From Syntrophorhabdus sp. (lineage in GTDB: Bacteria; Desulfobacterota; BSN033; UBA1163): 44,984 bases of DNA. The DNA is taken from NCBI GenBank assembly GCA_020724025.1, contig DYHU01000004.1, positions 1 through 44,984 of the forward strand, written 5' to 3'. Of the stretch, positions 31,836-39,296 are shown one piece after another. The notes under the pieces are model-generated. The model was not told where the DNA came from and made no database searches. It saw only the letters and a list, made by a program, of their open reading frames with translations. Position numbers and translations under genes: made by a program. How positions within the stretch are numbered: the first letter of the stretch is position 1; the number at the start of each line of letters is the position of its first letter.

Positions 31836-33686
31836 CTAACAGATACGGAGAGCATGGAACTTGCAAGCCTCATAGCAGGCGCCGCATTTGGTGCACTTGT
31901 CCGACTCAATGGAATGGGGCTTCTTCTTTTCGCCTGTGATCGCCCCGACAGAACACTTTTTAGAACAAACCCCGCATCCGTTGCAGGTCTCAGGATCAAT
32001 CTCATAATGAAACAGAGGTTTGCAGACGCCTGCCTCGCATCTTTTTCCCAGGATATGGGCTTCGTATTCGGAATGGAAGTAACGCAGGGTCGTCTGCACC
32101 GGATTGGGAGCTGTCTGACCCAGGCCGCAGAGTGAGCCTTTTTGAACGGTCTCGCTCACATCCTTCAGGATCTCCAGATCTTCTACGGTGCCTTTTCCTT
32201 CACAAATCTCATTGAGGATGTCGAGCATCTGCCGTGTACCGAGACGACAGGGCATGCACTTGCCACAGGACTCCTCCGCAGTGAAAGAGAGAAAATACCG
32301 TGGAATATCGACCATACAGGTATCCTCATCCATCACCACCATCCCTCCGGAACCCATGATGGAACCTGCTGCGGTGAGTGACTCGTAATCGACCGGAAGG
32401 TCAAAAAGTTCAGCAGGGATGCATCCTCCGGAGGGTCCTCCGGTCTGAACCGCCTTAACTTTTTTCCCTTTGCCCACTCCTCCGCCAATCTCATGGATGA
32501 TCTCTCTGAGACGGATACCCATGGGAACCTCGATGAGGCCTGTCCGCTCTACTTTCCCGGCCAGAGCGAACGTCTTCGTTCCCTTGCTCTTCTCTGTCCC
32601 GAAGCCTGCAAACCACTTGGCTCCTTGCGCCAGGATCGCGGAGACATTGGCCAGTGTCTCCACATTATTGATGTTGGTCGGATTTCCCCAGAGGCCTTTA
32701 CTGGCTGGAAAGGGAGGCCTTGGCTGCGGCATGCCCCTGCCTCCGGCAATAGAAGCCATCAAGGCGGTCTCCTCTCCGCAGACGAATGCGCCCGCCCCTT
32801 CCTTGATATGGATTTGAAAACCGAATTGGCTTCCCAGGATATCCCGGCCTAAAAGACCGTACTCCTTCATCTGCACCAGGGCTGTCTCCAGCCGTTTAAT
32901 GGCCAGCGGATATTCCGCACGGATATAGATGTAGCCCTCATTGCATCCGATCGCATAAGCTCCAATCAGCATCCCTTCCAGAACTGAATGGGGGTCCCCT
33001 TCGAGCAGCGAGCGGTCCATAAAGGCGCCCGGGTCCCCTTCATCGGCATTGCAGATGATATACTTGGCCTGGCCTGGCGCCTTGCTTGCGAACTCCCACT
33101 TCATCCCGGTGGGAAATCCAGCTCCTCCCCGTCCTCGTAGGCCGGAGTCTTTGATCTCCTGAACCACCTCTCCGGGGTTCATCCGGAGAGCTCTCACCAG
33201 TCCGCCGTATCCGCCCCGGGCAATATAATGCTCGATATTCTCCGGGTCGATGATGCCGCAATTTCGCAGTGCAATCCGAACCTGAGGCTTGATCATATCC
33301 AGATCCTCGAAGCGCGGGATCCCGTCCAGGGGCCCTTCCCCGGTGTAACAAACAGCCCACTCAGGTTTTGGATCGCCATCTCTAAGGTAGGCGAGAAGGA
33401 TTTCCTCCGTCCTTTTGGCTGTGAGGTTCCCGTAATAGATGAAAGGCCCCCCTGGCTTGCGAATGGCCATGATCGGCTCCAGGTAGCACGTGCCGATACA
33501 TCCCACCTGCAGGATGCGGCCAAGGAGGTTCATCTGTTTGAGCGTCTGTTTGGCCGCCGCATAAACCTCATCCGCCCCTGCCGCCTTACCGCATGTCCCC
33601 ATCCCGATCTGGATGAGGGGTTGTCGAAGGTTCTCGAGCGCCTTCCAGTTTTTTTCGGCCCGTTCCTTTATCAACATAAAATCCAT
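31836..33686 (-). CDS. NuoF-type NADH-binding flavoprotein subunit with ferredoxin domains
   Basis: 616 residues from ATG 33686 (GAGGTGG upstream). Order: thioredoxin-like [2Fe-2S] domain (about 20-105; only Cys32, 63 and 67 are seen, the usual first Cys being Gly in IGMGTCG); Nuo51 FMN/NADH domain with GLRGRGGAGFPTGMKW and NADEGDPGAFMDR; SLBB region; the NuoF [4Fe-4S] motif SCGKCMPCR with downstream SLCGLG; and two C-terminal [4Fe-4S] motifs, CNGCGVCSKKC and CTKCGACYEAC. It is the diaphorase subunit passing electrons between formate dehydrogenase clusters and NAD. This architecture also occurs in bifurcating hydrogenases (HydB), so ferredoxin involvement is possible. It starts 28 bases after nuoE. 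Confidence 0.93.
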   Translation of the reverse strand: MDFMLIKERAEKNWKALENLRQPLIQIGMGTCGKAAGADEVYAAAKQTLKQMNLLGRILQVGCIGTCYLEPIMAIRKPGGPFIYYGNLTAKRTEEILLAYLRDGDPKPEWAVCYTGEGPLDGIPRFEDLDMIKPQVRIALRNCGIIDPENIEHYIARGGYGGLVRALRMNPGEVVQEIKDSGLRGRGGAGFPTGMKWEFASKAPGQAKYIICNADEGDPGAFMDRSLLEGDPHSVLEGMLIGAYAIGCNEGYIYIRAEYPLAIKRLETALVQMKEYGLLGRDILGSQFGFQIHIKEGAGAFVCGEETALMASIAGGRGMPQPRPPFPASKGLWGNPTNINNVETLANVSAILAQGAKWFAGFGTEKSKGTKTFALAGKVERTGLIEVPMGIRLREIIHEIGGGVGKGKKVKAVQTGGPSGGCIPAELFDLPVDYESLTAAGSIMGSGGMVVMDEDTCMVDIPRYFLSFTAEESCGKCMPCRLGTRQMLDILNEICEGKGTVEDLEILKDVSETVQKGSLCGLGQTAPNPVQTTLRYFHSEYEAHILGKRCEAGVCKPLFHYEIDPETCNGCGVCSKKCSVGAITGEKKKPHSIESDKCTKCGACYEACKFHALRIC

Positions 33687-33714
33687 GGTCCACCTCAATC
33701 TCGTTTTTTTCGGA

Positions 33715-34236
33715 TCACATGAGGAGCCCTTCTTCTCTAACCCGAATCTCATCGAGGAGCTTCAATGCCCTGGATCGATCCAGGCTTCCATAGACTGAAT
33801 CGTTAACAACCATGATCGGCGCCAGGGCACAAGAGCCAAAGCAGGCGACGGTCTCAATCGTAAAAAGGCCATCCGGTGTTATCTGTCCAGGAGTGACCCG
33901 AAGATGCTCCTCAATCGTCTCCAGAATCCGGCCTGAACCCTTTACATGGCAGGCTGTTCCGCGACAGACCCGGATGATGTATTTCCCCACGGGTTGAAAC
34001 CGGAACTGGGCATAAAATGTGGCTGTCCCGTAAACCCTTGCCGTTGACAGTCTGGTAAGGCGGGCTATCTCGAGGAGGGCCTGCTCGGGTAAAAAACCGA
34101 GCGCCTTCTGTACCTTCTGAAGCATGGGAATAAGTTCATCAGCCCTTCCCTTAAATTCCTTCCGTATCTCATTGAAAAGATCCTCTATCTCTGGCCCACT
34201 TTCAACAGAAAGTTCCTGATAGATGGCCTGCTCCAT
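33715..34236 (-). CDS. nuoE: NuoE-type [2Fe-2S] subunit
   Basis: 173 residues, 24-kDa subunit family. An N-terminal helical region with PEQALLEIARLT is followed by a thioredoxin-like fold binding [2Fe-2S] through Cys91, Cys96 (CRGTAC), Cys132 and Cys136 (CFGSC). It works with the NuoF-like flavoprotein next to it. Because formate dehydrogenase follows in the operon, it belongs to this soluble complex rather than to complex I, although complex I use is conceivable since nuoABCD lack nuoEF nearby. Confidence 0.92.
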   Translation of the reverse strand: MEQAIYQELSVESGPEIEDLFNEIRKEFKGRADELIPMLQKVQKALGFLPEQALLEIARLTRLSTARVYGTATFYAQFRFQPVGKYIIRVCRGTACHVKGSGRILETIEEHLRVTPGQITPDGLFTIETVACFGSCALAPIMVVNDSVYGSLDRSRALKLLDEIRVREEGLLM

Positions 34237-34296
34237 ATGGCTCTTCCTTTCTCAGGCTGAATCTGCTGAACCCTTTGCCCGGAAAAACAGAGTTGG

Positions 34297-34980
34297 TTAC
34301 CAGGCTTCACGCTCCAGACGCTTGTAGATGAACATGAGTTGTTCTTTGGTGAGTTCCCCGACATTCTTCCGGATCCACTCCAGATCTCCGGACAGAATGG
34401 CGGCCTTGGCTTTACGGGAGAGCCGATACTCCTTCAGGGCCTCAGAACCGTCTTCCATCAACTCAAGCCAGAACTCTCCATTCTGATAAGCCCTCTCCAG
34501 AACCCGGGTGACCTCTTCCTTCTGGATCAGTCGTTCCTTCTGCGTCTCGACAATGAGCTCTTCCATGGATTCCTTCTCTTTCTCTTTCAGCGCACTCTTT
34601 ACAGCCGTCTTAAATTCATCTTCCGTAAAGGGTTTGCGCAGGTAGTCCGAGACCCCCATCTTAACGGCCTGGACTGCCGAAGAAACAGAGGGATACCCTG
34701 TGATGATAACCACATTTGTTCTGGGTCGCTTCTCACGCACATGCTGAACGACATCCATGCCATCCATGTCGGGCAACCGAAGGTCAGCCACCAAAAGGTC
34801 AAACTCCCTTGCCCTGAACTTTTCCAGGGCGTCCTGCCCTGTGTCTGCCCGATCCACCTCGTAGCCTTCTTCACGCATCACCATCTCAAGTCCCTTGGCC
34901 ACATTCACCTCATCCTCCATGAGAAGGACATGGGGCCGATAAGACGGTTCACTTCTTATGGTTTCCTGGATTGCGTTCAT
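34297..34980 (-). CDS. Receiver-domain response regulator with C-terminal module shared with the operon's formate dehydrogenase
   Basis: 227 residues. The receiver domain (about 16-135) has the acidic pair Glu22-Asp23, phosphoacceptor Asp66 (VADLRLPDMDG), Thr in VIITGYP and Lys in LRKPFTEDEF. No DNA-binding or enzymatic output domain. A charged helical linker (135-168) leads to a C-terminal piece (170-227) with the pattern F..LME..S..L..Y.LS...K.AIL.GDL..I..NVGEL, which aligns ungapped with residues 919-959 of the formate dehydrogenase subunit. It is the first gene of the sigma-54 operon, with AGGAGGT just before ATG 34980. It may sense or tune the enzyme by protein contact; inference. Confidence 0.85.
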   Translation of the reverse strand: MNAIQETIRSEPSYRPHVLLMEDEVNVAKGLEMVMREEGYEVDRADTGQDALEKFRAREFDLLVADLRLPDMDGMDVVQHVREKRPRTNVVIITGYPSVSSAVQAVKMGVSDYLRKPFTEDEFKTAVKSALKEKEKESMEELIVETQKERLIQKEEVTRVLERAYQNGEFWLELMEDGSEALKEYRLSRKAKAAILSGDLEWIRKNVGELTKEQLMFIYKRLEREAW

Positions 34981-35018
34981 GGTCTTTACCTCCTTTCCTC
35001 TTTTGTCACCCTAAATTG

Positions 35019-35035
35019 AGCAAGAAAGATGCCAA
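35019..35035 (-). promoter_or_regulatory. Sigma-54 promoter of the regulator-nuoE-nuoF-fdhA operon
   Basis: Minus strand TTGGCATCTTTCTTGCT agrees with the consensus TTGGCACG-N4-TTGCT, with exactly ten bases between the GG and GC dinucleotides. The predicted start near 35008 gives a leader of about 28 bases ending in an AGGAGGT ribosome binding site. A sigma-54 activator gene is divergently encoded next door. Confidence 0.75.
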
Positions 35036-35130
35036 TCATTACCAAAGAGAGTATAGAGGTGATTGATAAATAATTTTAATGGGTTGGAATAAATAGCCCT
35101 ATTTGGAAAAACGAATGCGGGGTGTCAAAT

Positions 35131-35150
35131 CGTATAGAAGTTTATATACG
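35131..35150. promoter_or_regulatory. Candidate upstream activator site (palindrome)
   Basis: CGTATAGAAGTTTATATACG pairs at 8 of 10 positions. It lies about 100 bases upstream of the sigma-54 promoter, a usual place for an NtrC-type activator. A related palindrome is at 35199. Confidence 0.45.
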
Positions 35151-35179
35151 GGAAAAAGGTTAAGGTGCCATTTTTTAAA

Positions 35180-35207
35180 TTGCATTAAATATTTATGAGT
35201 GTATAAT
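35180..35207 (+). promoter_or_regulatory. Sigma-70-type promoter of the kinase-activator genes
   Basis: TTGCAT (35180-35185), 16-base spacer, perfect TATAAT (35202-35207). Start predicted near 35214, 16 bases before the kinase ATG. Confidence 0.5.
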
Positions 35208-35218
35208 AGAATATACAC
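35199..35218. promoter_or_regulatory. Palindrome overlapping the kinase promoter -10
   Basis: GTGTATAATAGAATATACAC pairs at 8 of 10 positions and contains the TATAAT box. It shares GTATA..TATAC half-sites with 35131-35150 and might be bound by the same activator for autoregulation. Confidence 0.4.
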
Positions 35219-35229
35219 AGGATACATTG

Positions 35230-36468
35230 ATGGATAGACGAATAGATTTTGAAACACTTTATAACATCCTTCGGGAGATCAGCACATCGCTTCATTCCGG
35301 CACTCATGTCAAGGATGTACTGGATACACTGGTAATGAAATCCGCCCAAATGCTCAATGCCAGGGGGGCTCTCGTCCGGATTTTAAACCCTAAGACGAAC
35401 CATCTCGATCTGGGAGCCTCATATGGTCTGAGTGATCAGTACCTTTCCAAGGGCCGGGCCTTCCGTAAGGAAGTCGTCATGGATCTCTGTCGTCAGAACA
35501 GAGTTCTTATTATCCGGGACATCTTGAATGATCCCTGTGTTCAATACCCCAAAGAGGCCTGGGCGGAAGGAATCCGGATGATGGTGGATGCGCCCATTAC
35601 ATATAAAGATGATGTCCTGGGTATCCTTCGAATCTATTTTGACGAAACGAGGGACTTTTCCGAAGAAGAACTCCATTACCTCATTCTCATTGCAGAACGA
35701 GGGGCCGCCGTCATCCAGAGGGCTCAGCTCTTAGAGATGCAGGAATCCCGATACGATCAGTTGGCCCTCCAGACAGAGAAATTATCCGCCCTGGGCCGGA
35801 TGGCCGCCGGCATCGCGCATGAGATCAACAATCCCCTTGCCGGCATCCTGCTCTTTAGCACAAACCTGCTCAAAAAGGCTCAAGAAGAAGGGCCTATCAA
35901 AGAAGGCCTTGAAATCATCATACAGGAGACCCTGCGCTGTAAGAACATCATTCAAGACCTTTTGGAATTTTCCCGGCCAAGCGAGCCCAAAGCGGCCCCG
36001 ACAGATATAAACAACGTGATTGTGAGAGCCATACACCTCCTCGAAAATGAGTTCCGGCTCCGGCATATCCGCCTGGAGGTAACCCTGGCGAAAGAATTGC
36101 CGGAGATCCTTATCGATGAGAACCAGATTGACCAAATTCTTGTCAACTTGTTACTGAACGCCATACAGGCGATCGAAGAACAGGGAACCGTCAAAATCCA
36201 CAGTTATGTCAGCCCTGATAGAAAGAATGTAGTCATCGATGTCTCTGACACGGGGTGCGGGATTCCTCCGGAGAATATGCCCAAGATATTTGAACCTTTC
36301 TTCTCCACGAAGGCAAAGGGGACCGGCCTCGGCCTGGCCGTGACCTATGGAATCGTTCAAAAACACGGGGGACATATTTATGCCTATAGCCAACCCAAAC
36401 AGGGGGCCCGTTTTATCGTAGAGCTCCCTATTCCCTCAGGGCTTCATCAAGGAGAGATGAGAAGGTAG
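35230..36468 (+). CDS. GAF-domain sensor histidine kinase
   Basis: 412 residues from ATG 35230 (AGGA upstream; a TTG just before is in frame). Soluble: no membrane helices seen. GAF domain about 20-165; HisKA with phosphorylated His197 (AAGIAHEINNPLAG); HATPase with N box (LVNLLLNAIQAI), DTGCGIP, FEPFFSTKAKGTGLGLAVTYG. Likely phosphorylates the NtrC-type activator encoded 2 bases downstream and possibly the receiver protein of the divergent operon. The signal might be a cytosolic metabolite sensed by GAF; unknown. Confidence 0.92.
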   Translation: MDRRIDFETLYNILREISTSLHSGTHVKDVLDTLVMKSAQMLNARGALVRILNPKTNHLDLGASYGLSDQYLSKGRAFRKEVVMDLCRQNRVLIIRDILNDPCVQYPKEAWAEGIRMMVDAPITYKDDVLGILRIYFDETRDFSEEELHYLILIAERGAAVIQRAQLLEMQESRYDQLALQTEKLSALGRMAAGIAHEINNPLAGILLFSTNLLKKAQEEGPIKEGLEIIIQETLRCKNIIQDLLEFSRPSEPKAAPTDINNVIVRAIHLLENEFRLRHIRLEVTLAKELPEILIDENQIDQILVNLLLNAIQAIEEQGTVKIHSYVSPDRKNVVIDVSDTGCGIPPENMPKIFEPFFSTKAKGTGLGLAVTYGIVQKHGGHIYAYSQPKQGARFIVELPIPSGLHQGEMRR

Positions 36469-36470
36469 AA

Positions 36471-37871
36471 ATGAAACCCGTTAAGATTCTTGTCATTGAT
36501 GACGAACCTGTGGTCTGCAAAGGATGCCGCCTGGTACTCTCGGATGAAAACCATATTGTTGAAATCTGCATGACAGGCAGGGAAGGCATGGACCTGATCC
36601 GGGAGGGTGATTACGACCTGATCCTCCTCGATATGAAGCTGCCCGACATAGAAGGTACGGAGATCCTCAGGACCGTCCACAAAACGAAACAGGGTCTTCT
36701 TGTGATCGTTATGACAGGGTATTCCACCGTTCAAAACGCTGTGGAAGCCATGAAATTAGGGGCCTTTGACTACCTCTCCAAACCTTTCACCGACGAAGAG
36801 CTGATGTTGGTGGTGCAGAGAGCCATTGAAAAAAAACGGTTGGTGGAAGAGAATCTCTACCTCCGAAAGGAACTCTTCAACCGGTTCCGTTTTGAAAATA
36901 TTATCGGAGAGAGCCCTAAAATCCTTCCCATCTTCGAACAGATCGAGAAGGTCGCGCCGACCGACAGCACGGTGCTTCTCTATGGAGAAAGCGGCACGGG
37001 CAAGGAACTCTTTGCCGGAGCGATCCATTCCCGCAGCCAGAGGGTTCACCGTCAATTCATCGCCGTCGATTGCAGCACCCTCTCTCCCAGTCTTCTCGAA
37101 AGCGAACTTTTCGGTCATGTCAGAGGAGCCTTCACCGGTGCGGTTCGGGACAAGGAAGGTATATTCGATATGGCCCATGGCGGGACCCTCTTTATGGATG
37201 ATGTGACCAATCTGAGTCTCGAGATCCAGGGAAAGCTCCTGAGGGTTCTGGAGACCGGTGAATACAAACCCGTGGGAGCAAGTCACTTCCAAAAGACCGA
37301 TGTCCGGATCATTGCGGCCACCAACAGGGATCTGAAGGCGATGGTTGAAGAGGGACAGTTCAGGGAAGACCTCTTTTACCGTTTGAATGTCTTTCCTATC
37401 TACATCCCCCCCCTTCGGGAGAGGAAGGAGGATATTCCCAAACTTGCCTATCATTTCCTCAGGCACTTTTGCAGAAAAACGGGAAAGCGGATCGAAGGGT
37501 TCTCTGACGAGGCATTGGAGAGTTTAATAAATTACGATTGGCCTGGCAATGTCCGGCAATTGAAGAATGTGGTGGAGCGTCTGGTCATCATGGCGGACGA
37601 TACCAAGCTCGACCTGCTCCATCTGCTCGATCAGCTTCAGACGAAACAATCCTGGAAGGACCATCCGATCCCCGGGACCCTGAAAGAACTCAATGCCGCA
37701 AAGAAGCATCTTCTCGAACAGACCTTCGGGCAGATTCAGAAAGCCTTTCTCATCAATGCCCTCCGGGCATCGAATGGAAACATCACCCGTGCGGCCGAGA
37801 GGGTGGGCATGCAACGGCCCAATTTCTGCGCCCTCCTCAAAAAGCACCGCATTTCGCCTAAAGAAAATTAG
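36471..37871 (+). CDS. NtrC-family sigma-54-dependent response regulator
   Basis: 466 residues. Receiver domain with Asp10-Asp11 and phosphoacceptor Asp54 (LLDMKLPD); AAA+ domain (about 140-380) with Walker A GESGTGKE, the sigma-54 contact loop GAFTGA, Walker B GGTLFMDD (usually DE) and an R-finger region FREDLFYRLNVFPI; Fis-type helix-turn-helix at the C-terminus (NGNITRAAERVGMQRPNF). It starts right after the kinase stop (TAGAAATG). The nearby sigma-54 promoter at 35019-35035 makes the divergent formate dehydrogenase operon its most likely target. Confidence 0.94.
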   Translation: MKPVKILVIDDEPVVCKGCRLVLSDENHIVEICMTGREGMDLIREGDYDLILLDMKLPDIEGTEILRTVHKTKQGLLVIVMTGYSTVQNAVEAMKLGAFDYLSKPFTDEELMLVVQRAIEKKRLVEENLYLRKELFNRFRFENIIGESPKILPIFEQIEKVAPTDSTVLLYGESGTGKELFAGAIHSRSQRVHRQFIAVDCSTLSPSLLESELFGHVRGAFTGAVRDKEGIFDMAHGGTLFMDDVTNLSLEIQGKLLRVLETGEYKPVGASHFQKTDVRIIAATNRDLKAMVEEGQFREDLFYRLNVFPIYIPPLRERKEDIPKLAYHFLRHFCRKTGKRIEGFSDEALESLINYDWPGNVRQLKNVVERLVIMADDTKLDLLHLLDQLQTKQSWKDHPIPGTLKELNAAKKHLLEQTFGQIQKAFLINALRASNGNITRAAERVGMQRPNFCALLKKHRISPKEN

Positions 37872-37927
37872 GGACACTTCCCTATTTTTAATTGACCTGA
37901 AACGAGAAGGGAAGAAAGGGATGGGCC

Positions 37928-38449
37928 ATGAAAAATCTTTTACTGGAGGATGTGGAATACAAGGTTGAGGCGACCCATTGGGGAACCTGGCGAAGGTTTG
38001 CCTATCCCAACGGGAAGTATTTCGCTGATTTCAGATCCCACGCCACTTTCTGGGGACTCCCTCTTCTGCATTACACCCGTGGTATCTGTCCTGAGACTGG
38101 AAGGCGAGTCGTTGCAAAAGGAATCGTAGCCATTGGAAGGCTTGCCATGGGCGCCCTCGCCATTGGTCAAGCCTCCTTCGGGGTCATTGCCATTGGCCAG
38201 CTGGGGCTCGGTTTGCTTCTGGGCCTGGGGCAAGGGGCCACCGGGCTTTATGCCATTGGTCAGGTCGCAATAGGTTTGATGTTTGGTCTCGGTCAGCTTG
38301 CCACAGGCGAGATCGCTATCGGGCAGGTTGCTTTCGGGAAATATGTCTTAGCCCAATTAGGTTTTGGTGAACATGTCTGGAGTATGAAACGGGCCGATCC
38401 CGAAGCCGTGGCCTTCTTCAAGGCCTTCCTTAAAAAATTTATCCCATGA
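37928..38449 (+). CDS. Protein of decapeptide AIGQ-type repeats
   Basis: 173 residues. After an N-terminal part of about 60 residues (with WRRFAYPNGKYFADFRSH) there are about eight repeats of 10-11 residues of the form G-x-x-A-I-G-Q-x-x-x (for example GALAIGQASF, GVIAIGQLGL, GEIAIGQVAF) up to residue about 148, followed by a short charged C-terminus. The regular small/hydrophobic spacing suggests a solenoid or a glycine-zipper membrane-active structure; I cannot decide. No family recognised. It follows the sigma-54 activator by 56 bases on the same strand, with a purine-rich ribosome binding site (GGGATGGGCC) at the ATG. Confidence 0.8.
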   Translation: MKNLLLEDVEYKVEATHWGTWRRFAYPNGKYFADFRSHATFWGLPLLHYTRGICPETGRRVVAKGIVAIGRLAMGALAIGQASFGVIAIGQLGLGLLLGLGQGATGLYAIGQVAIGLMFGLGQLATGEIAIGQVAFGKYVLAQLGFGEHVWSMKRADPEAVAFFKAFLKKFIP

Positions 38450-38456
38450 TATCTCT

Positions 38457-39119
38457 TCACTCTACCTCAATCTCTGCAAAGGCCCGCACCGGAAAGGAGG
38501 CGCCTTGAACGATCCTCAGGGGAACGGCATAGAATGTGAAGCCGGTTCGGGGAAGGGCAGACAGATTGCAGAGATGCTCCACGATGAGGATATTGGAGGC
38601 AAGGAGCCGGGTATGAGCCGGTCGGGAGGGGTCCATCGTATCATCCACATTCCAGAAATCGACTCCAACAAGGACTGGTTTTGAGCGGATTAAAAGATTG
38701 ATCAATTTTTTTGAAAGATAGGGGCCGGGTTCCCAGTAATCTTCTTTCCCCCATCTCTTATCCCATCCCGTTCGGATGAGGACAGCCTTTCCTCTTAATA
38801 CTTTTTTTTCATCATGAATGGTTACAGAGCGGTCTGGAGAAACGATAGCATCGAACACGATCCCTGGAATTCCAGCAACCCTTTCGAGGGGAATTTGACT
38901 GAGGTCTGCTTTATCATGAAAGCGATGAAAAGGACTATCCAGGTAGGTGCCAACATTGCAGACCATTTCCACTTTTCCGAGATAAAATTCCGCCTGACCA
39001 TCATAACGCGATCGTGACGCCTGATGGTCAAGAAAAGCGCCGATCTTGGGCCGCGGCAGACCGGGGTAAGCCATCATCCCGTCTTCAAGGATATGGTTTA
39101 ACTCAATAAACTTCTTCAT
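38457..39119 (-). CDS. Cyclase / kynurenine formamidase family protein with altered metal motif
   Basis: 220 residues with the cyclase-family fold: FIELNHILEDGMMAYPG start, LIRTGWDKRWG, VGVDFWNVDD, and a FYAVPLRIVQGASFPVRAFA end. The canonical HxGTHxDxPxH metal site reads NVGTYLDSPFH: His at positions 55 and 59 are Asn and Tyr, while Asp61 and His65 remain. Activity may be changed or lost. Family members hydrolyse N-formylkynurenine, releasing formate, or related cyclic amides, but this substrate is unknown. Convergent with the repeat protein and divergent from livK. Confidence 0.85.
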   Translation of the reverse strand: MKKFIELNHILEDGMMAYPGLPRPKIGAFLDHQASRSRYDGQAEFYLGKVEMVCNVGTYLDSPFHRFHDKADLSQIPLERVAGIPGIVFDAIVSPDRSVTIHDEKKVLRGKAVLIRTGWDKRWGKEDYWEPGPYLSKKLINLLIRSKPVLVGVDFWNVDDTMDPSRPAHTRLLASNILIVEHLCNLSALPRTGFTFYAVPLRIVQGASFPVRAFAEIEVE

Positions 39120-39155
39120 GGATATTGCCTTTCTCCTGATGAATTGGGATAAGCA

Positions 39156-39184
39156 ATCCTATTCAGCACAAAGTGCAATGTCAA
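39156..39184 (-). promoter_or_regulatory. Promoter of the cyclase-family gene
   Basis: Minus strand TTGACA (39184-39179), 17-base spacer, TAGGAT (39161-39156); 37 bases from the -10 to the ATG, with AGGAG in the leader. Confidence 0.45.
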
Positions 39185-39227
39185 GCAATAGGATGGAAAA
39201 AGAGGTGCCTACTTGAACTCTATTCAT

Positions 39228-39255
39228 TTGACAGAGGAAATGAAAATTTGTTAAT
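39228..39255 (+). promoter_or_regulatory. Promoter of the liv operon
   Basis: TTGACA (39228-39233), 16-base spacer, GTTAAT (39250-39255), then AAGGAGGAG before the livK ATG at 39297. Confidence 0.4.
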
Positions 39256-39296
39256 TTCGGTCTGCTAACAAGTTTTCTAATAAGGAGGAGATCGAT

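Noticed and set aside
35164..35184. Second sigma-54-like promoter (GGTGCC..TTGC)
   Set aside because: The distance between GG and GC is 16, not 10, bases.
36756..37466. 236-codon minus-strand open frame
   Set aside because: Antisense to the NtrC-type AAA+ domain; no independent evidence.
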